Translations under genes and position numbers: made by a program
In this document: positions 55,644 through 64,000 of the stretch, in pieces
Position numbering within the stretch: position 1 is the stretch's first letter
Layout of the letters: every line of letters begins with the position of its first letter
The notes under the pieces: model-generated
What the model was told of the DNA's origin: nothing
The model's input: only the letters and a program-made list of their open reading frames with translations
Databases searched by the model: none
NCBI RefSeq assembly: GCF_029981845.1
Contig: NZ_CP104164.1
Location: 372,001 to 436,000 of the forward strand
DNA: 64,000 bases
Reading direction: 5' to 3'
Source of the DNA: Candidatus Bandiella numerosa
Lineage (GTDB): Bacteria; Pseudomonadota; Alphaproteobacteria; Rickettsiales; Midichloriaceae

Positions 55644-57737
55644 ATGAGTAACAGAGAAACAAAAATAGAAGATTATAGAAATATTGGTATAATGGCGCAT
55701 ATTGACGCTGGAAAAACTACCACTACAGAAAGAATACTTTATTATACTGGCAAATCTCACAAAATAGGTGAGGTTCATGAAGGGAATGCCACAATGGATT
55801 GGATGGAGCAGGAGCAAGAGCGTGGTATAACGATAACATCTGCTGCAACAACTTGTTTTTGGAAAAGCAGAAGTGGTCACCAGTGTAGGATTAACATCAT
55901 TGATACCCCGGGTCACGTTGATTTTACAATTGAAGTGGAGAGGTCGTTAAGAGTCCTTGATGGCGCTATAGCTGTTTTTGATGGAGTTGCTGGTGTTGAG
56001 CCACAATCGGAGACGGTATGGAGGCAAGCAGATAAGTATAATGTTCCAAGAATGTGCTTTGTTAATAAAATGGATAGGACTGGGGCTGATTTTTATAGAT
56101 GTGTTGACATGATTGTCAATAGATTAGGTGCTAAACCTGCTGTCATGCAATTGCCTATTGGGGCAGAAGATGAGTTTTTAGGAGTTGTGGATTTGATATC
56201 AAATCAATCTATAACATGGAAAGATGATAAATTGGGAGCAGAGTATGAATATGGTGAAATTCCAGATGATTTGAAGGATAGGGCCGAGGAGTATAGGGCT
56301 AGTCTAATTGAGCTTGTAGTAGAGTCTGACGATGAATTGATGGAGAAATATCTATCAGGTAAGAGCTTAACTGCAGAAGAAATCAGAATTTGTGTTCGTA
56401 AAGGTGTTTTAAAGGGTTTGTTTATCCCAGTTTTTTGTGGCTCGGCATTTAAAAACAAAGGGGTGCAACCTTTGTTAGATGCGGTGGTTGATTATCTTCC
56501 AAGTCCTGTAGATATTCATGCTGCAAAAGGACTAAAAGTATCAAATGATGAAGAAGTTGAAGTTAGGCCTTCGGATAGTAGTAAATTATGCGCGCTTGCT
56601 TTTAAGGTTATGAATGATCCATTTGTTGGTACGCTAACATTTGTTAGGATTTATTCAGGTATGCTAAAATCTGGTGTTACCGTGCAAAATACAACTAAAG
56701 ATAAGAAAGAGCGTGTTGGACGTATGTTGCTAATGCATGCAAATAACAGGGAGGATGTGAAAGAATGTTTTTCTGGTGATATAGTTGCTATTGCTGGGTT
56801 GAAAGCTACAACTACTGGTGATACTCTTTGTGAGATAGGTAATGATATCATTTTGGAAAAAATGGAATTTCCTGAGCCTGTCATAGAAGTTGCAATTGAG
56901 CCGAAAACCACGCAAGATCAGGAGAAAATGTCGGTGGCAATAGCTAGATTAGTTGCTGAAGATCCTTCTTTAAGAGTGAGTAGCGATCCCGAAACAAATC
57001 AGACAAAACTTGCTGGTATGGGAGAGCTTCATTTAGAGATAATAGTTGATAGGATGAGGAGGGAGTTTAAGGTTGATGCCAATATTGGTGCGCCTCAAGT
57101 TGCTTATAGAGAAACAATCGCTGGTTCATATGAAATTGATTATACTCATAAAAAGCAATCAGGTGGTGCTGGTCAATTTGCTAGAGTTAAAATTTTATTT
57201 GAAAAAGCTGAATCAGGTGATGGTTATCAGTTTGTTAACAAGATTATTGGTGGTAATATACCTAAGGAGTACATCCCAGCGGTTGAAAAGGGTATAGAGC
57301 AAGTTAGCAAGACAGGTGTTCTTGCGGGGTATCCGCTTATAGATTTTAAAGCTACTTTACTTGATGGAGCATATCATGATGTTGATTCTAGTGCTTTAGC
57401 ATTTGAGATTGCAGCTAAAGCTGCGTTTAGAGAGGGTATGAAAAAGGCATCACCGGTTCTACTAGAGCCAATTATGGATGTTGAAGTTATCACGCCAGAT
57501 GATTATATTGGAGATGTTATAGGGCATTTAAATAGTATTCGTGGACAGGTTTTAGGTATGGAACCAAGGGGTAATGCACAAGTTATTAGAGCTAAAGTTC
57601 CTTTAGCGACAATGTTTGGCTATGTTAATACTTTGAGATCTATGACTCAAGGTAGAGCTCAATATAGTATGCAATTTGCTAACTATGAAAGAGTTTCTCA
57701 ACATATTGCAAACGAAATTATTAACCAAGAAAAATAA
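55644..57737 (+). CDS. fusA: Elongation factor G
   Basis: 697 residues from the ATG at 55644; a GTG three codons earlier overlaps the S7 stop and is less likely. GTPase motifs AHIDAGKTTTTE, DTPGHVDF and NKMDRTG, then domains II to V, ending with the YERVSQHIANEII tail. In its normal place between rpsG and tuf, unlike Rickettsia, where fusA and tuf are separated. Confidence 0.98.
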   Translation: MSNRETKIEDYRNIGIMAHIDAGKTTTTERILYYTGKSHKIGEVHEGNATMDWMEQEQERGITITSAATTCFWKSRSGHQCRINIIDTPGHVDFTIEVERSLRVLDGAIAVFDGVAGVEPQSETVWRQADKYNVPRMCFVNKMDRTGADFYRCVDMIVNRLGAKPAVMQLPIGAEDEFLGVVDLISNQSITWKDDKLGAEYEYGEIPDDLKDRAEEYRASLIELVVESDDELMEKYLSGKSLTAEEIRICVRKGVLKGLFIPVFCGSAFKNKGVQPLLDAVVDYLPSPVDIHAAKGLKVSNDEEVEVRPSDSSKLCALAFKVMNDPFVGTLTFVRIYSGMLKSGVTVQNTTKDKKERVGRMLLMHANNREDVKECFSGDIVAIAGLKATTTGDTLCEIGNDIILEKMEFPEPVIEVAIEPKTTQDQEKMSVAIARLVAEDPSLRVSSDPETNQTKLAGMGELHLEIIVDRMRREFKVDANIGAPQVAYRETIAGSYEIDYTHKKQSGGAGQFARVKILFEKAESGDGYQFVNKIIGGNIPKEYIPAVEKGIEQVSKTGVLAGYPLIDFKATLLDGAYHDVDSSALAFEIAAKAAFREGMKKASPVLLEPIMDVEVITPDDYIGDVIGHLNSIRGQVLGMEPRGNAQVIRAKVPLATMFGYVNTLRSMTQGRAQYSMQFANYERVSQHIANEIINQEK

Positions 57738-57752
57738 AAAAGGAGAACGAAA

Positions 57753-58934
57753 ATGGCAGAAGGAAAATTTGAAAGAACCAAACCGCACGTAAACACAGGG
57801 ACGATAGGGCACGTAGATCATGGGAAGACAACATTGACGGCGGCGATAACGAAGTATTTTGGGAAGAGAGCGATAAGATATGACGAAATAGATAAGGCGC
57901 CAGAGGAGAAGGAAAGAGGGATAACAATAAATTCGGCGCATGTGGAATATGAAACGGAAAATAGGCATTATGCGCACGTAGATTGTCCTGGGCACGCGGA
58001 TTATGTAAAGAATATGATAACAGGTGCAGCACAGATGGATGGTGCGATATTAGTAGTGAGTGCGGTAGATGGGCCGATGCCACAAACAAGAGAGCATATA
58101 TTGTTAGCAAAGCAAGTAGGGATAGGAACGCTAGTAGTATTCCTAAACAAGGTAGATATGGTGGAAGATGAAGAGTTGCTAGAGTTAGTGGAAATGGAAG
58201 TGAGAGAGTTGTTGACAAAGTATGGATTTGATGGAGATGCAGCAAGAGTGGTCAGAGGGTCGGCGCTTAAGGCATTAACAGAAGACGGGACGGAATTAGG
58301 AGAGAAGGCGATAAGAGAGTTGATGAAGGTAGTGGATGAAGCGATACCGATGCCAATAAGAGATATAGAAAAACCATTTTTAATGCCAATAGAAGATGTA
58401 TTTTCAATATCAGGGCGTGGTACAGTGGTGACAGGAAGGATAGAGCAAGGGAAAATAAAAGTAGGAGAAGAAGTAGAGATAGTGGGGATAAGGAAGGAGA
58501 GCAAGAAGACTAAGTGTACAGGTGTGGAAATGTTCAAGAAGGAGCTTGAAGAAGGGATGGCAGGAGATAATGCAGGGTTATTGCTAAGAGGGATAGCGAA
58601 GGAAGAGGTGGAAAGAGGGCAAGTATTAGCGAAGCCAGGTAGTATAACGCCGCATACAAAGTTTAAAGCGGAAGTGTATGTACTTAAGAAAGAAGAAGGT
58701 GGAAGGCACACACCGTTTTTCAAGAATTACAGGCCACAGTTTTATTTTAGAACAACTGATGTAACGGGAACTGTAGAATTGAAAGAAGGGGTAGAGATGG
58801 TAATGCCGGGAGATAACACAGAGATAGTTGTGGAATTGATATCGCCAATAGCGATGGATAAAGGTTTAAAGTTTGCAATCAGAGAAGGCGGTAAGACTGT
58901 TGGTGCTGGTGTTGTTGCTGAAGTTATTAAATAA
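57753..58934 (+). CDS. tuf: Elongation factor Tu
   Basis: 393 residues, complete: GHVDHGKTT, DCPGHADYVKNM, NKVDMV, and GAGVVAEVIK at the end. A strong AAAGGAG precedes the start. Protein sequence is orthodox, but codon use is not: in roughly 57753-58870 isoleucine is always ATA and valine and alanine avoid GTT and GCT, while the last 60 or so bases return to GTT/GCT/ATT like the neighbours. Single copy in this window, directly followed by rpsJ. Confidence 0.98.
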   Translation: MAEGKFERTKPHVNTGTIGHVDHGKTTLTAAITKYFGKRAIRYDEIDKAPEEKERGITINSAHVEYETENRHYAHVDCPGHADYVKNMITGAAQMDGAILVVSAVDGPMPQTREHILLAKQVGIGTLVVFLNKVDMVEDEELLELVEMEVRELLTKYGFDGDAARVVRGSALKALTEDGTELGEKAIRELMKVVDEAIPMPIRDIEKPFLMPIEDVFSISGRGTVVTGRIEQGKIKVGEEVEIVGIRKESKKTKCTGVEMFKKELEEGMAGDNAGLLLRGIAKEEVERGQVLAKPGSITPHTKFKAEVYVLKKEEGGRHTPFFKNYRPQFYFRTTDVTGTVELKEGVEMVMPGDNTEIVVELISPIAMDKGLKFAIREGGKTVGAGVVAEVIK

Positions 58935-58951
58935 TTTAAAGGGTCCTTGAT

Positions 58952-59284
58952 ATGAGTTTTCAGCAATCTATAGAATTAAAATTAAAAGCTTTTGAACCAA
59001 GGGTTTTGGATAAGGCTGTCAGTGAAATAGTAGATACTATTTCCAGAATTGGTGCTAGATATAAAGGGCCAATACCTATGCCTAGAAAAATTAGTAGGTT
59101 TACGGTTAATAGATCGACGCATGTTGATAAAAAATCCAGAGAGCAGTTTGAAATTAGAGATCATTCAAGATTTTTAATTATTGAAGCTTCTCCCCAAACT
59201 GTAGATGCGTTAATGAAGTTGGATATAGCGGCTGGTGTGGATATTCAAATTAAAATGAAGGGAGCTGAAAATGAAGGAAAGTAG
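58952..59284 (+). CDS. rpsJ: 30S ribosomal protein S10
   Basis: 110 residues, including KAFEPRVLDKAVSEIV, GPIPMPRKISRFTVNRS and REQFEIRDHSRFLII. Also the NusB partner in antitermination. First gene of the S10 set; its end overlaps rplC by 14 bases. Confidence 0.98.
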   Translation: MSFQQSIELKLKAFEPRVLDKAVSEIVDTISRIGARYKGPIPMPRKISRFTVNRSTHVDKKSREQFEIRDHSRFLIIEASPQTVDALMKLDIAAGVDIQIKMKGAENEGK

Positions 59285-59924
59285 ATGTGGTGTTATAGCC
59301 AAAAAAATAGGTATGACTCAAATTTTCAAAGATAATGGTGAGGTTATTCCTGTTACTGTACTTCATGTAGATGAGAATGTTGTATTATCAGTGAAAAATG
59401 AGGAAAAAAATGGCTATGATAGTTTGCAAATAGCAGCATTTGATCAAAAAATGCAGAGATTATCAAAAAGCATTAGAGGTATATTTGAAAAAGCAAAGGT
59501 AGCGCCAAAAAAGAAAATCAAGGAATTTTCTATTAATAAGAAATATGCGCTGAAAGTAGGTGATGTAATAAATGTTAATCACTTCAAAAAAGGGCAATAT
59601 GTTGATATTACTGGTACATCCATAGGTAAGGGTTATGCTGGCGTTATGAAAAGGCATAATTTTAAAGGATTGGAAGCTTCTCATGGTGTTTCAATAAGTC
59701 ATAGATCAGCTGGCTCAACTGGGCAATGTCAAGATCCAGGAAAGGTATTTAAGGGTAAAAAAATGGCTGGGCGATTGGGGGGTGAAAAGGTGACTAAGCA
59801 GAATATTCTTATAGTGGATATTGATAGCGAATTAAATGTTTTGCTGGTTAAAGGTGCGGTACCTGGTAACAAAAATGGATATTTGTATATAAGGGATGCT
59901 ATCAAAAAAGCATTACCATGTTAA
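59271..59924 (+). CDS. rplC: 50S ribosomal protein L3
   Basis: 217 residues. Conserved IAKKIGMTQIF start, KGYAGVMKRHNFKG and SHRSAGSTGQCQDPGKVFKGKKMAG. Overlaps the S10 stop by 14 bases, indicating translational coupling. Confidence 0.98.
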   Translation: MKESRCGVIAKKIGMTQIFKDNGEVIPVTVLHVDENVVLSVKNEEKNGYDSLQIAAFDQKMQRLSKSIRGIFEKAKVAPKKKIKEFSINKKYALKVGDVINVNHFKKGQYVDITGTSIGKGYAGVMKRHNFKGLEASHGVSISHRSAGSTGQCQDPGKVFKGKKMAGRLGGEKVTKQNILIVDIDSELNVLLVKGAVPGNKNGYLYIRDAIKKALPC

Positions 59925-59939
59925 TTATTGAGGTATGAT

Positions 59940-60560
59940 ATGTATTTAGAAGTATTGAGTTCTGAAAATAAGATTTTAAGAAAGATTGATGCAAATATTT
60001 TTGACATTAAAGATATTAGGTATGATTTAATTCATCAATTAGTTTTGTGGCAGCAGGCAAAAAAAAGATCACCTATAAGTCATGTTAAGGGGATTTCAGA
60101 GGTAAAGGGCTCAACCAGAAAAATTTATAAACAAAAGGGTACTGGTAAAGCGAGGCATGGTAGTATAAGAGCTGCGCAGTTTGTGGGTGGAGGAATAATA
60201 TTTGGTCCAACTAAAAATAAAGTATACGAATATAAAGTTAATAAAAAGGTAAAGAAAATAGCATTATTGAATGCTTTGGCATTGAAATATAGAGATAAAT
60301 CTATTACTATACACGAGCACTTAAAAGTTGATACATATAAATTTAAAGATTTTTCAAAGATGTACGGAGATAAATTATCATCACAAAAAACGTTGTTTAT
60401 AGATAGTAATTTTGATGATAATTTTGTAAAATCTATCGGAAATAATCATAAAGTTGACAGACTATGTTTAGCTGGAATCAATGTGTTAGATATAATAAAG
60501 CATGATAAGATACATTTCTCTGAAAATGCATTTAATGGTATATTGGCGAGGTTTAAGTGA
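59940..60560 (+). CDS. rplD: 50S ribosomal protein L4
   Basis: 206 residues from ATG 59940, which has GAGG 8 bases upstream; a TTG at 59928 is an in-frame alternative. The conserved EVKGSTRKIYKQKGTGKARHG loop (shown to 20 residues at most elsewhere) and GGGIIFGPTKNK identify L4. In other bacteria it also autoregulates the S10 operon; no leader structure was seen here. Confidence 0.95.
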   Translation: MYLEVLSSENKILRKIDANIFDIKDIRYDLIHQLVLWQQAKKRSPISHVKGISEVKGSTRKIYKQKGTGKARHGSIRAAQFVGGGIIFGPTKNKVYEYKVNKKVKKIALLNALALKYRDKSITIHEHLKVDTYKFKDFSKMYGDKLSSQKTLFIDSNFDDNFVKSIGNNHKVDRLCLAGINVLDIIKHDKIHFSENAFNGILARFK

Positions 60561-60850
60561 TAAAATTAAATATGTATGATATTATTAAAATGCCTCTGCT
60601 AACAGAGAAGAGCAATAGCCTTGAATCTTTGGGTAAATATGTGTTCATTGTGAGTTCAGATAGTAATAAAGTTCAAATTAAAAAAGCAGTTGAGCATATT
60701 TTTAATGTAGAAGTTAAAAGTGTGAATATAATTAATATCCAAGGAAAGGCAAAGGTTTTTAAAGGTAAAAAAGGCAAGAGAGCTAGCTTTAAGAAAGCGA
60801 TTGTGACAACAAAAGATATGAAAAAAATTGAATTTTCAAAAGGTGTTTAA
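60557..60850 (+). CDS. rplW: 50S ribosomal protein L23
   Basis: 97 residues. The GTG at 60557 overlaps the L4 stop as GTGA, a coupling signal; an ATG five codons on (MYDIIKMPLL) is an alternative. LLTEKSNSLE and the KAVEHIFNVEVKSVNIINI block are typical. It contributes to the exit-tunnel docking site for trigger factor. Confidence 0.95.
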   Translation: MIKLNMYDIIKMPLLTEKSNSLESLGKYVFIVSSDSNKVQIKKAVEHIFNVEVKSVNIINIQGKAKVFKGKKGKRASFKKAIVTTKDMKKIEFSKGV

Positions 60851-60853
60851 AAG

Positions 60854-61684
60854 ATGGCATTAATAAATTATAATCCAGTTACCCCTTCTCAAAGGCAGCT
60901 TGTTTTGGTTGATAAATCTGGACTTTGGAAAGGAGCTCCTATAAAAGGGCTTGTTAAAGGTAAAAACAGTAGTGGTGGTAGAAATAATCTTGGTAGAATA
61001 ACCGTTTATGGTAAATCAAGAGGTGCTAAGAAAAAATATAGAATAATCGATTTTAAAAGAACAAAAGAACTTTCTGCTACAGTGGAAAGATTTGAGTATG
61101 ATCCGAATAGATCTGCTAATATTGCGTTAATAAAGTATGATGACAATGAGTACTCTTATATAATTGCGTTAGAAAATTTAAAAATAGGGGATAAAATTAT
61201 ATCTTCTAATAGTGCTGAGATAGCAATCGGTAACTGTATGCAGTTAAAAAATATCCCTGTTGGAATAGTAATTAGTAATATAGAATTGAAACCTAATAAA
61301 GGGGCTCAATTGGCTAGATCTGCTGGCACATCTGCAACAATTGTTAATAAGGATTCTGGTAAGGTGTCCATCAAGCTTCGCTCAGGTGAAGTTAGAATTG
61401 TTGAAGGAGAGTGCAAAGCAACTATAGGAACAGTTTCAAATGCTGATAAGAAAAATGTAAAACTTGGTAAAGCGGGAAGAAAGAGGTGGTTGGGTTTTAG
61501 GCCTAAAGTAAGGGGTGTTGCTAAAAACCCAGTTGACCATCCGCATGGTGGTGGTGAAGGCAAGACATCGGGTGGTAGACACCCTGTATCCGCTTGGGGT
61601 AAACCAACAAAAGGATTTAAAACTAGAAATAATAAACGAACAGATAAGTTTATAATAAAAAGCAGACATAAAAAAAATAAATAA
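60854..61684 (+). CDS. rplB: 50S ribosomal protein L2
   Basis: 276 residues, with NPVTPSQRQLVLVDK, GRNNLGRITVYGKSRGAKK, AQLARSAGTSA and the peptidyl-transferase-proximal NPVDHPHGGGEGKTSGGRHP (His conserved). Confidence 0.98.
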   Translation: MALINYNPVTPSQRQLVLVDKSGLWKGAPIKGLVKGKNSSGGRNNLGRITVYGKSRGAKKKYRIIDFKRTKELSATVERFEYDPNRSANIALIKYDDNEYSYIIALENLKIGDKIISSNSAEIAIGNCMQLKNIPVGIVISNIELKPNKGAQLARSAGTSATIVNKDSGKVSIKLRSGEVRIVEGECKATIGTVSNADKKNVKLGKAGRKRWLGFRPKVRGVAKNPVDHPHGGGEGKTSGGRHPVSAWGKPTKGFKTRNNKRTDKFIIKSRHKKNK

Positions 61685-61698
61685 TAAGTGAATGAATT

Positions 61699-61968
61699 AT
61701 GAGTAATAGATCAGTTTGGAAAGGGCCGTTTGTTGATCCTAAATTGCTAAAAAAAGTAAATGATGTAGTTGTTGGTGGGAAATTTGTCGCAATCAAAACT
61801 TGGTCAAGAAAATCTACTATTTTACCAAATTTTGTTGGGTTGACATTTTCTGTACATAATGGAAAAAAGTTTATTCAAGTTTTAGTTAATGAAAAAATGG
61901 TAGGTAAAAAGCTTGGAGAATTTTCTCCTACAAGAACATTTAATGGTCACGGAAATAACAGAAAATAA
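61699..61968 (+). CDS. rpsS: 30S ribosomal protein S19
   Basis: 89 residues; RSVWKGPFVDPKLLKK, KTWSRKSTILPNFVGLTF and LGEFSPTRTFNGHG are the family blocks. 14 bases after rplB. Confidence 0.98.
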   Translation: MSNRSVWKGPFVDPKLLKKVNDVVVGGKFVAIKTWSRKSTILPNFVGLTFSVHNGKKFIQVLVNEKMVGKKLGEFSPTRTFNGHGNNRK

Positions 61969-61987
61969 TTATTATATTAATGAATTT

Positions 61988-62323
61988 ATGCAAGTTAAAG
62001 CAACAGACAAATTGGTAAAATCAAGTGTTCAAAAATTGAATATTATTGCTGATCTTATAAGGAAAGAGAATGTTAATGAAGCAATATTGCAACTTGAATT
62101 TTGCAAAAGAAAAGCCTCAAAGCAACTGCAAAATGTCCTTAAATCTGCAATAGCTAATTCACAAAATAATCACGGATTGGATATTGACAAATTATATGTA
62201 AAGGAAGTTAGGATTGGTAAATCATTAACCTTGAAGCGTTCAATGGTTAGGGCGAGAGGTAGAATAAACAGAATAGTGAAGCCATTTAGTAAAGTTACAA
62301 TAATTGTAGAGGAAAGAGGTTAA
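61988..62323 (+). CDS. rplV: 50S ribosomal protein L22
   Basis: 111 residues from the ATG at 61988 (MQVKATDKLVKSS). The frame is open further upstream inside rpsS but the family start and lack of overlap favour this ATG. The C-terminal beta-hairpin region KRSMVRARGRINRIVKPFS, which lines the exit tunnel, is clear. Confidence 0.95.
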   Translation: MQVKATDKLVKSSVQKLNIIADLIRKENVNEAILQLEFCKRKASKQLQNVLKSAIANSQNNHGLDIDKLYVKEVRIGKSLTLKRSMVRARGRINRIVKPFSKVTIIVEERG

Positions 62324-62324
62324 T

Positions 62325-63008
62325 ATGGGACAAAAAGTAAATCCAAATAGCTTTAGATTGGGAATTGTATCTACATGGGATTCATCATGGTATAGCAAAA
62401 AAGATTATGCTAAAAAATTGCATGAAGATATTAAAATTAGAGGTATGATTTTTGATAAATTGAATTATGCTGGCATAAGCAAAGTTTGTGTGGAGCGTCC
62501 AGCTAATAAGATTATGATAAATATTCGTTCATCAAGGCCTGGTGTTGTAATAGGTAAGAAGGGTGTTGATGTGGCAAAAATTAAAGAGGATATAGCAAAA
62601 ATAACTTCTAATGAGATAATTATAAATATCACAGAGGTGCGAAAAGCTGAAACAGAGCCGCTACTTATAGCGAAAACAGTAGCAGAGCAATTAGAAAAAA
62701 GGGTCTCTTTTAGAAAAGCTGTAAAAAGGGCTATATCAAATGCTATGAAAATGGGAGCAAAGGGAGTCAAAATAAGCGTTTCTGGACGTTTAGGTGGGGC
62801 TGAAATAGCAAGAACAGAATGGTATAAAGAAGGTAGAGTTCCACTTCATACACTTAGGGCAATAGTTAGTTATGACATGGCAGAAGCTCATACAATATAT
62901 GGTCTGATAGGAGTTAAGGTATGGATATATAAGGGAGATATGCTTGATAATTTAAAAAATAATACAGTAGAGAAAAATGATATTACATCCAAAGAAAACA
63001 AAATTTAG
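62325..63008 (+). CDS. rpsC: 30S ribosomal protein S3
   Basis: 227 residues. MGQKVNPNSFRLGI start, KH-domain RPGVVIGKKGVDVAKIKEDI and GRLGGAEIARTEWYKEGRVPLHT. One base after rplV. Its 3' end overlaps rplP by 32 bases. Confidence 0.98.
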   Translation: MGQKVNPNSFRLGIVSTWDSSWYSKKDYAKKLHEDIKIRGMIFDKLNYAGISKVCVERPANKIMINIRSSRPGVVIGKKGVDVAKIKEDIAKITSNEIIINITEVRKAETEPLLIAKTVAEQLEKRVSFRKAVKRAISNAMKMGAKGVKISVSGRLGGAEIARTEWYKEGRVPLHTLRAIVSYDMAEAHTIYGLIGVKVWIYKGDMLDNLKNNTVEKNDITSKENKI

Positions 63009-63399
63009 AAAAGCTTTTAAAGGAAGAATTCATGGAAAAGCCAAAGGTGGTTTTAAGATTGCTTTTGGTAAATTTGCTCTTAAAGCATTAGAGCCAGAAA
63101 GAATTCAGGAAAAGCAAATTGAATCTGCTAGAAAGGCTATTAATAGACATTTGAGAAGAGCTGGTAAATTATGGATAAGGATATTTCCAGATATTCCAGT
63201 AAGTAAAAAGCCTGCTGATGTCAGGATGGGTAAAGGAAAAGGTTCTCCGGAATTTTGGGCTTGTAGAGTTAAGCCAGGTAGAATTTTATTTGAACTTGAT
63301 TCAGTGACCGAAGAACAAGCCATGGAGGCTTTTTCAAGAGCTGCTGCAAAATTACCAATAAAAACAAAAGTAATTAGAAATATAGAAGAGGGAGTCTAA
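62977..63399 (+). CDS. rplP: 50S ribosomal protein L16
   Basis: 140 residues; MILHPKKTKFRKAFKGR is the usual N terminus (consensus MLxPKRTKFRK), so the 32-base overlap with rpsC is real. KGKGSPEFWACRVKPGRILFEL identifies L16 (shown in part). Confidence 0.97.
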   Translation: MILHPKKTKFRKAFKGRIHGKAKGGFKIAFGKFALKALEPERIQEKQIESARKAINRHLRRAGKLWIRIFPDIPVSKKPADVRMGKGKGSPEFWACRVKPGRILFELDSVTEEQAMEAFSRAAAKLPIKTKVIRNIEEGV

Positions 63400-63400
63400 A

Positions 63401-63598
63401 ATGAAATTTAATGAAATTAATAATTTAGATAATAATGCTTTACAAAATGAATTACTTAAGTATAAAAAGGAGTACTTTAATTTGAGATTTCAAAAAGTTT
63501 TAGGCGAATTGAATAATACTTCTAGAATAAAAGTTGTCAAAAAAAGCATAGCGAGAATTTTTACTGTATTAAATAAAATTAAGGATAAAAATAGTTAA
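63401..63598 (+). CDS. rpmC: 50S ribosomal protein L29
   Basis: 65 residues of paired helices, with LKYKKEYFNLRFQKVLGELNN and VKKSIARIFTVLN. One base after rplP. At the tunnel exit next to L23. Confidence 0.95.
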   Translation: MKFNEINNLDNNALQNELLKYKKEYFNLRFQKVLGELNNTSRIKVVKKSIARIFTVLNKIKDKNS

Positions 63599-63603
63599 TT
63601 ATT

Positions 63604-63843
63604 ATGTCAAAAAAAGTATTAGAAGGTATTGTATTAAATAATAAAGCTGATAAGACGGTGACTGTGTTAGTAGAGAGAAAAGTATTGCATAAGAAGTATA
63701 AAAAGATTATTAAGAGAAGTAAAAAATATTTAGCTCATGATGAGGGTAATGTTTTGAATATTGGTGATAAGGTTAAAATAATAGAAAGTAAACCTATATC
63801 TAAGCTAAAAAAATGGCAAATTTTATTAAGTGATAAGGATTAA
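63604..63843 (+). CDS. rpsQ: 30S ribosomal protein S17
   Basis: 79 residues; VLEGIVLNNKADKTVTVLVERKV (in part) and the KYLAHDEGNVLNIGDKVKI block are characteristic. The next gene starts 2 bases later. Confidence 0.97.
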   Translation: MSKKVLEGIVLNNKADKTVTVLVERKVLHKKYKKIIKRSKKYLAHDEGNVLNIGDKVKIIESKPISKLKKWQILLSDKD

Positions 63844-63845
63844 TT

Positions 63846-64000
63846 ATGATACAGATGGGTACGAAATTAAATGTGGCAGATAACACTGGAGCTAAATTAG
63901 TGCAGTGTATTAAGGTTCTTGGTGGAAGTAAAAAGATGTCCGCAAGTATTGGGGACAAGATTGTTGTGTCGATTAAAAAAGCTGCTGTATCTGACAAAGT
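63846..64000 (+). CDS. rplN: 50S ribosomal protein L14, cut by the window end
   Basis: The ATG at 63846 begins MIQMGTKLNVADNTGAKLV, then CIKVLGGSKKMSASIGDKIVVSIKKAA, the standard L14 N terminus (about 51 of about 122 residues visible). The S10/spc gene order continues past the edge. Confidence 0.97.
   Translation, partial: MIQMGTKLNVADNTGAKLVQCIKVLGGSKKMSASIGDKIVVSIKKAAVSDK

Noticed and set aside
58001..58723. 240-codon and 174-codon antisense frames opposite tuf
   Set aside because: They are shadows of tuf. The unusual ATA/GTA-rich codons of tuf happen to remove stops from the other strand; the translations are low-complexity Ser/Leu-rich.

Overview
The window comes from an AT-rich alphaproteobacterial chromosome, most probably a flagellated member of the order Rickettsiales. 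The evidence is the combination of a MipZ-type ParA ATPase, an NDUFS4-like complex I accessory subunit, 5-aminolevulinate synthase, an AprD/AprE-type type I secretion pair, an NtrX-like regulator, and a 7Fe ferredoxin with a long acidic tail. It carries flagellar genes (fliF, fliG, fliH, fliN, fliD) and a Kdo transferase (waaA), so it probably makes flagella and LPS. Many Rickettsiales have lost one or both. Family and species cannot be fixed from the sequence alone.

Layout: 1-5.4 kb (minus strand) holds a truncated PBP1A gene and two accessory genes. One of these encodes a 707-residue protein with a SopB/IpgD-type phosphoinositide phosphatase signature (HCASGKDRTG), a candidate host-directed effector. 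5.7-12.6 kb (minus) is housekeeping: murC-bamD-sdhB, then hisS-mipZ-EAL phosphodiesterase, then the NDUFS4-like gene. 12.7-16.4 kb (plus) is xseB with a strong terminator, followed by the type I secretion ATPase and adaptor. 16.5-17.6 kb (minus) is ribH-nusB and tRNA-Leu. 17.8-25.5 kb is the most unusual part. It holds a ferredoxin gene whose 3' end is duplicated on the far side of an ABC exporter, a transglutaminase-like exported protein, a six-unit 11-bp CtrA-like repeat array in front of a 30-residue tandem-repeat protein with a frameshift in a G tract, three tRNA genes, and a small helical protein of unknown role.

25.6-27.5 kb (minus) holds waaA and a DUF374-type acyltransferase. 27.7-31.4 kb (plus) is the flagellar operon fliF-fliG-fliH-fliN. 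It is followed by a small membrane protein, hemA, tig-clpP-clpX and pheT. 38.8-42.4 kb (minus) holds folK, a FliS-position gene and an oversized fliD. uvrB and recG follow on plus. 46.6-51.2 kb (minus) holds a repetitive coiled-coil protein, an outer-membrane beta-barrel, an NtrX-like regulator and a DedA protein. 51.3-54.7 kb (plus) holds a TPR-like membrane protein and two transporters. 54.8 kb to the window end is the joined str-S10 ribosomal cluster (rpsL-rpsG-fusA-tuf-rpsJ-rplC-rplD-rplW-rplB-rpsS-rplV-rpsC-rplP-rpmC-rpsQ-rplN), behind a textbook sigma-70 promoter.

Functionally, a conserved Rickettsiales core is interrupted by accessory loci that look directed at the cell surface or the host: the SopB-like protein, a Trp-rich amphipathic protein, the repeat protein, the coiled-coil/porin pair and type I secretion. 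The strongest leads are the CtrA-like array with the G-tract-frameshifted repeat protein, the SopB-like effector, the ferredoxin-tail duplication around the ABC transporter, and the aberrant codon use of tuf. All functional calls rest on reading motifs and context by eye; no database search was run.
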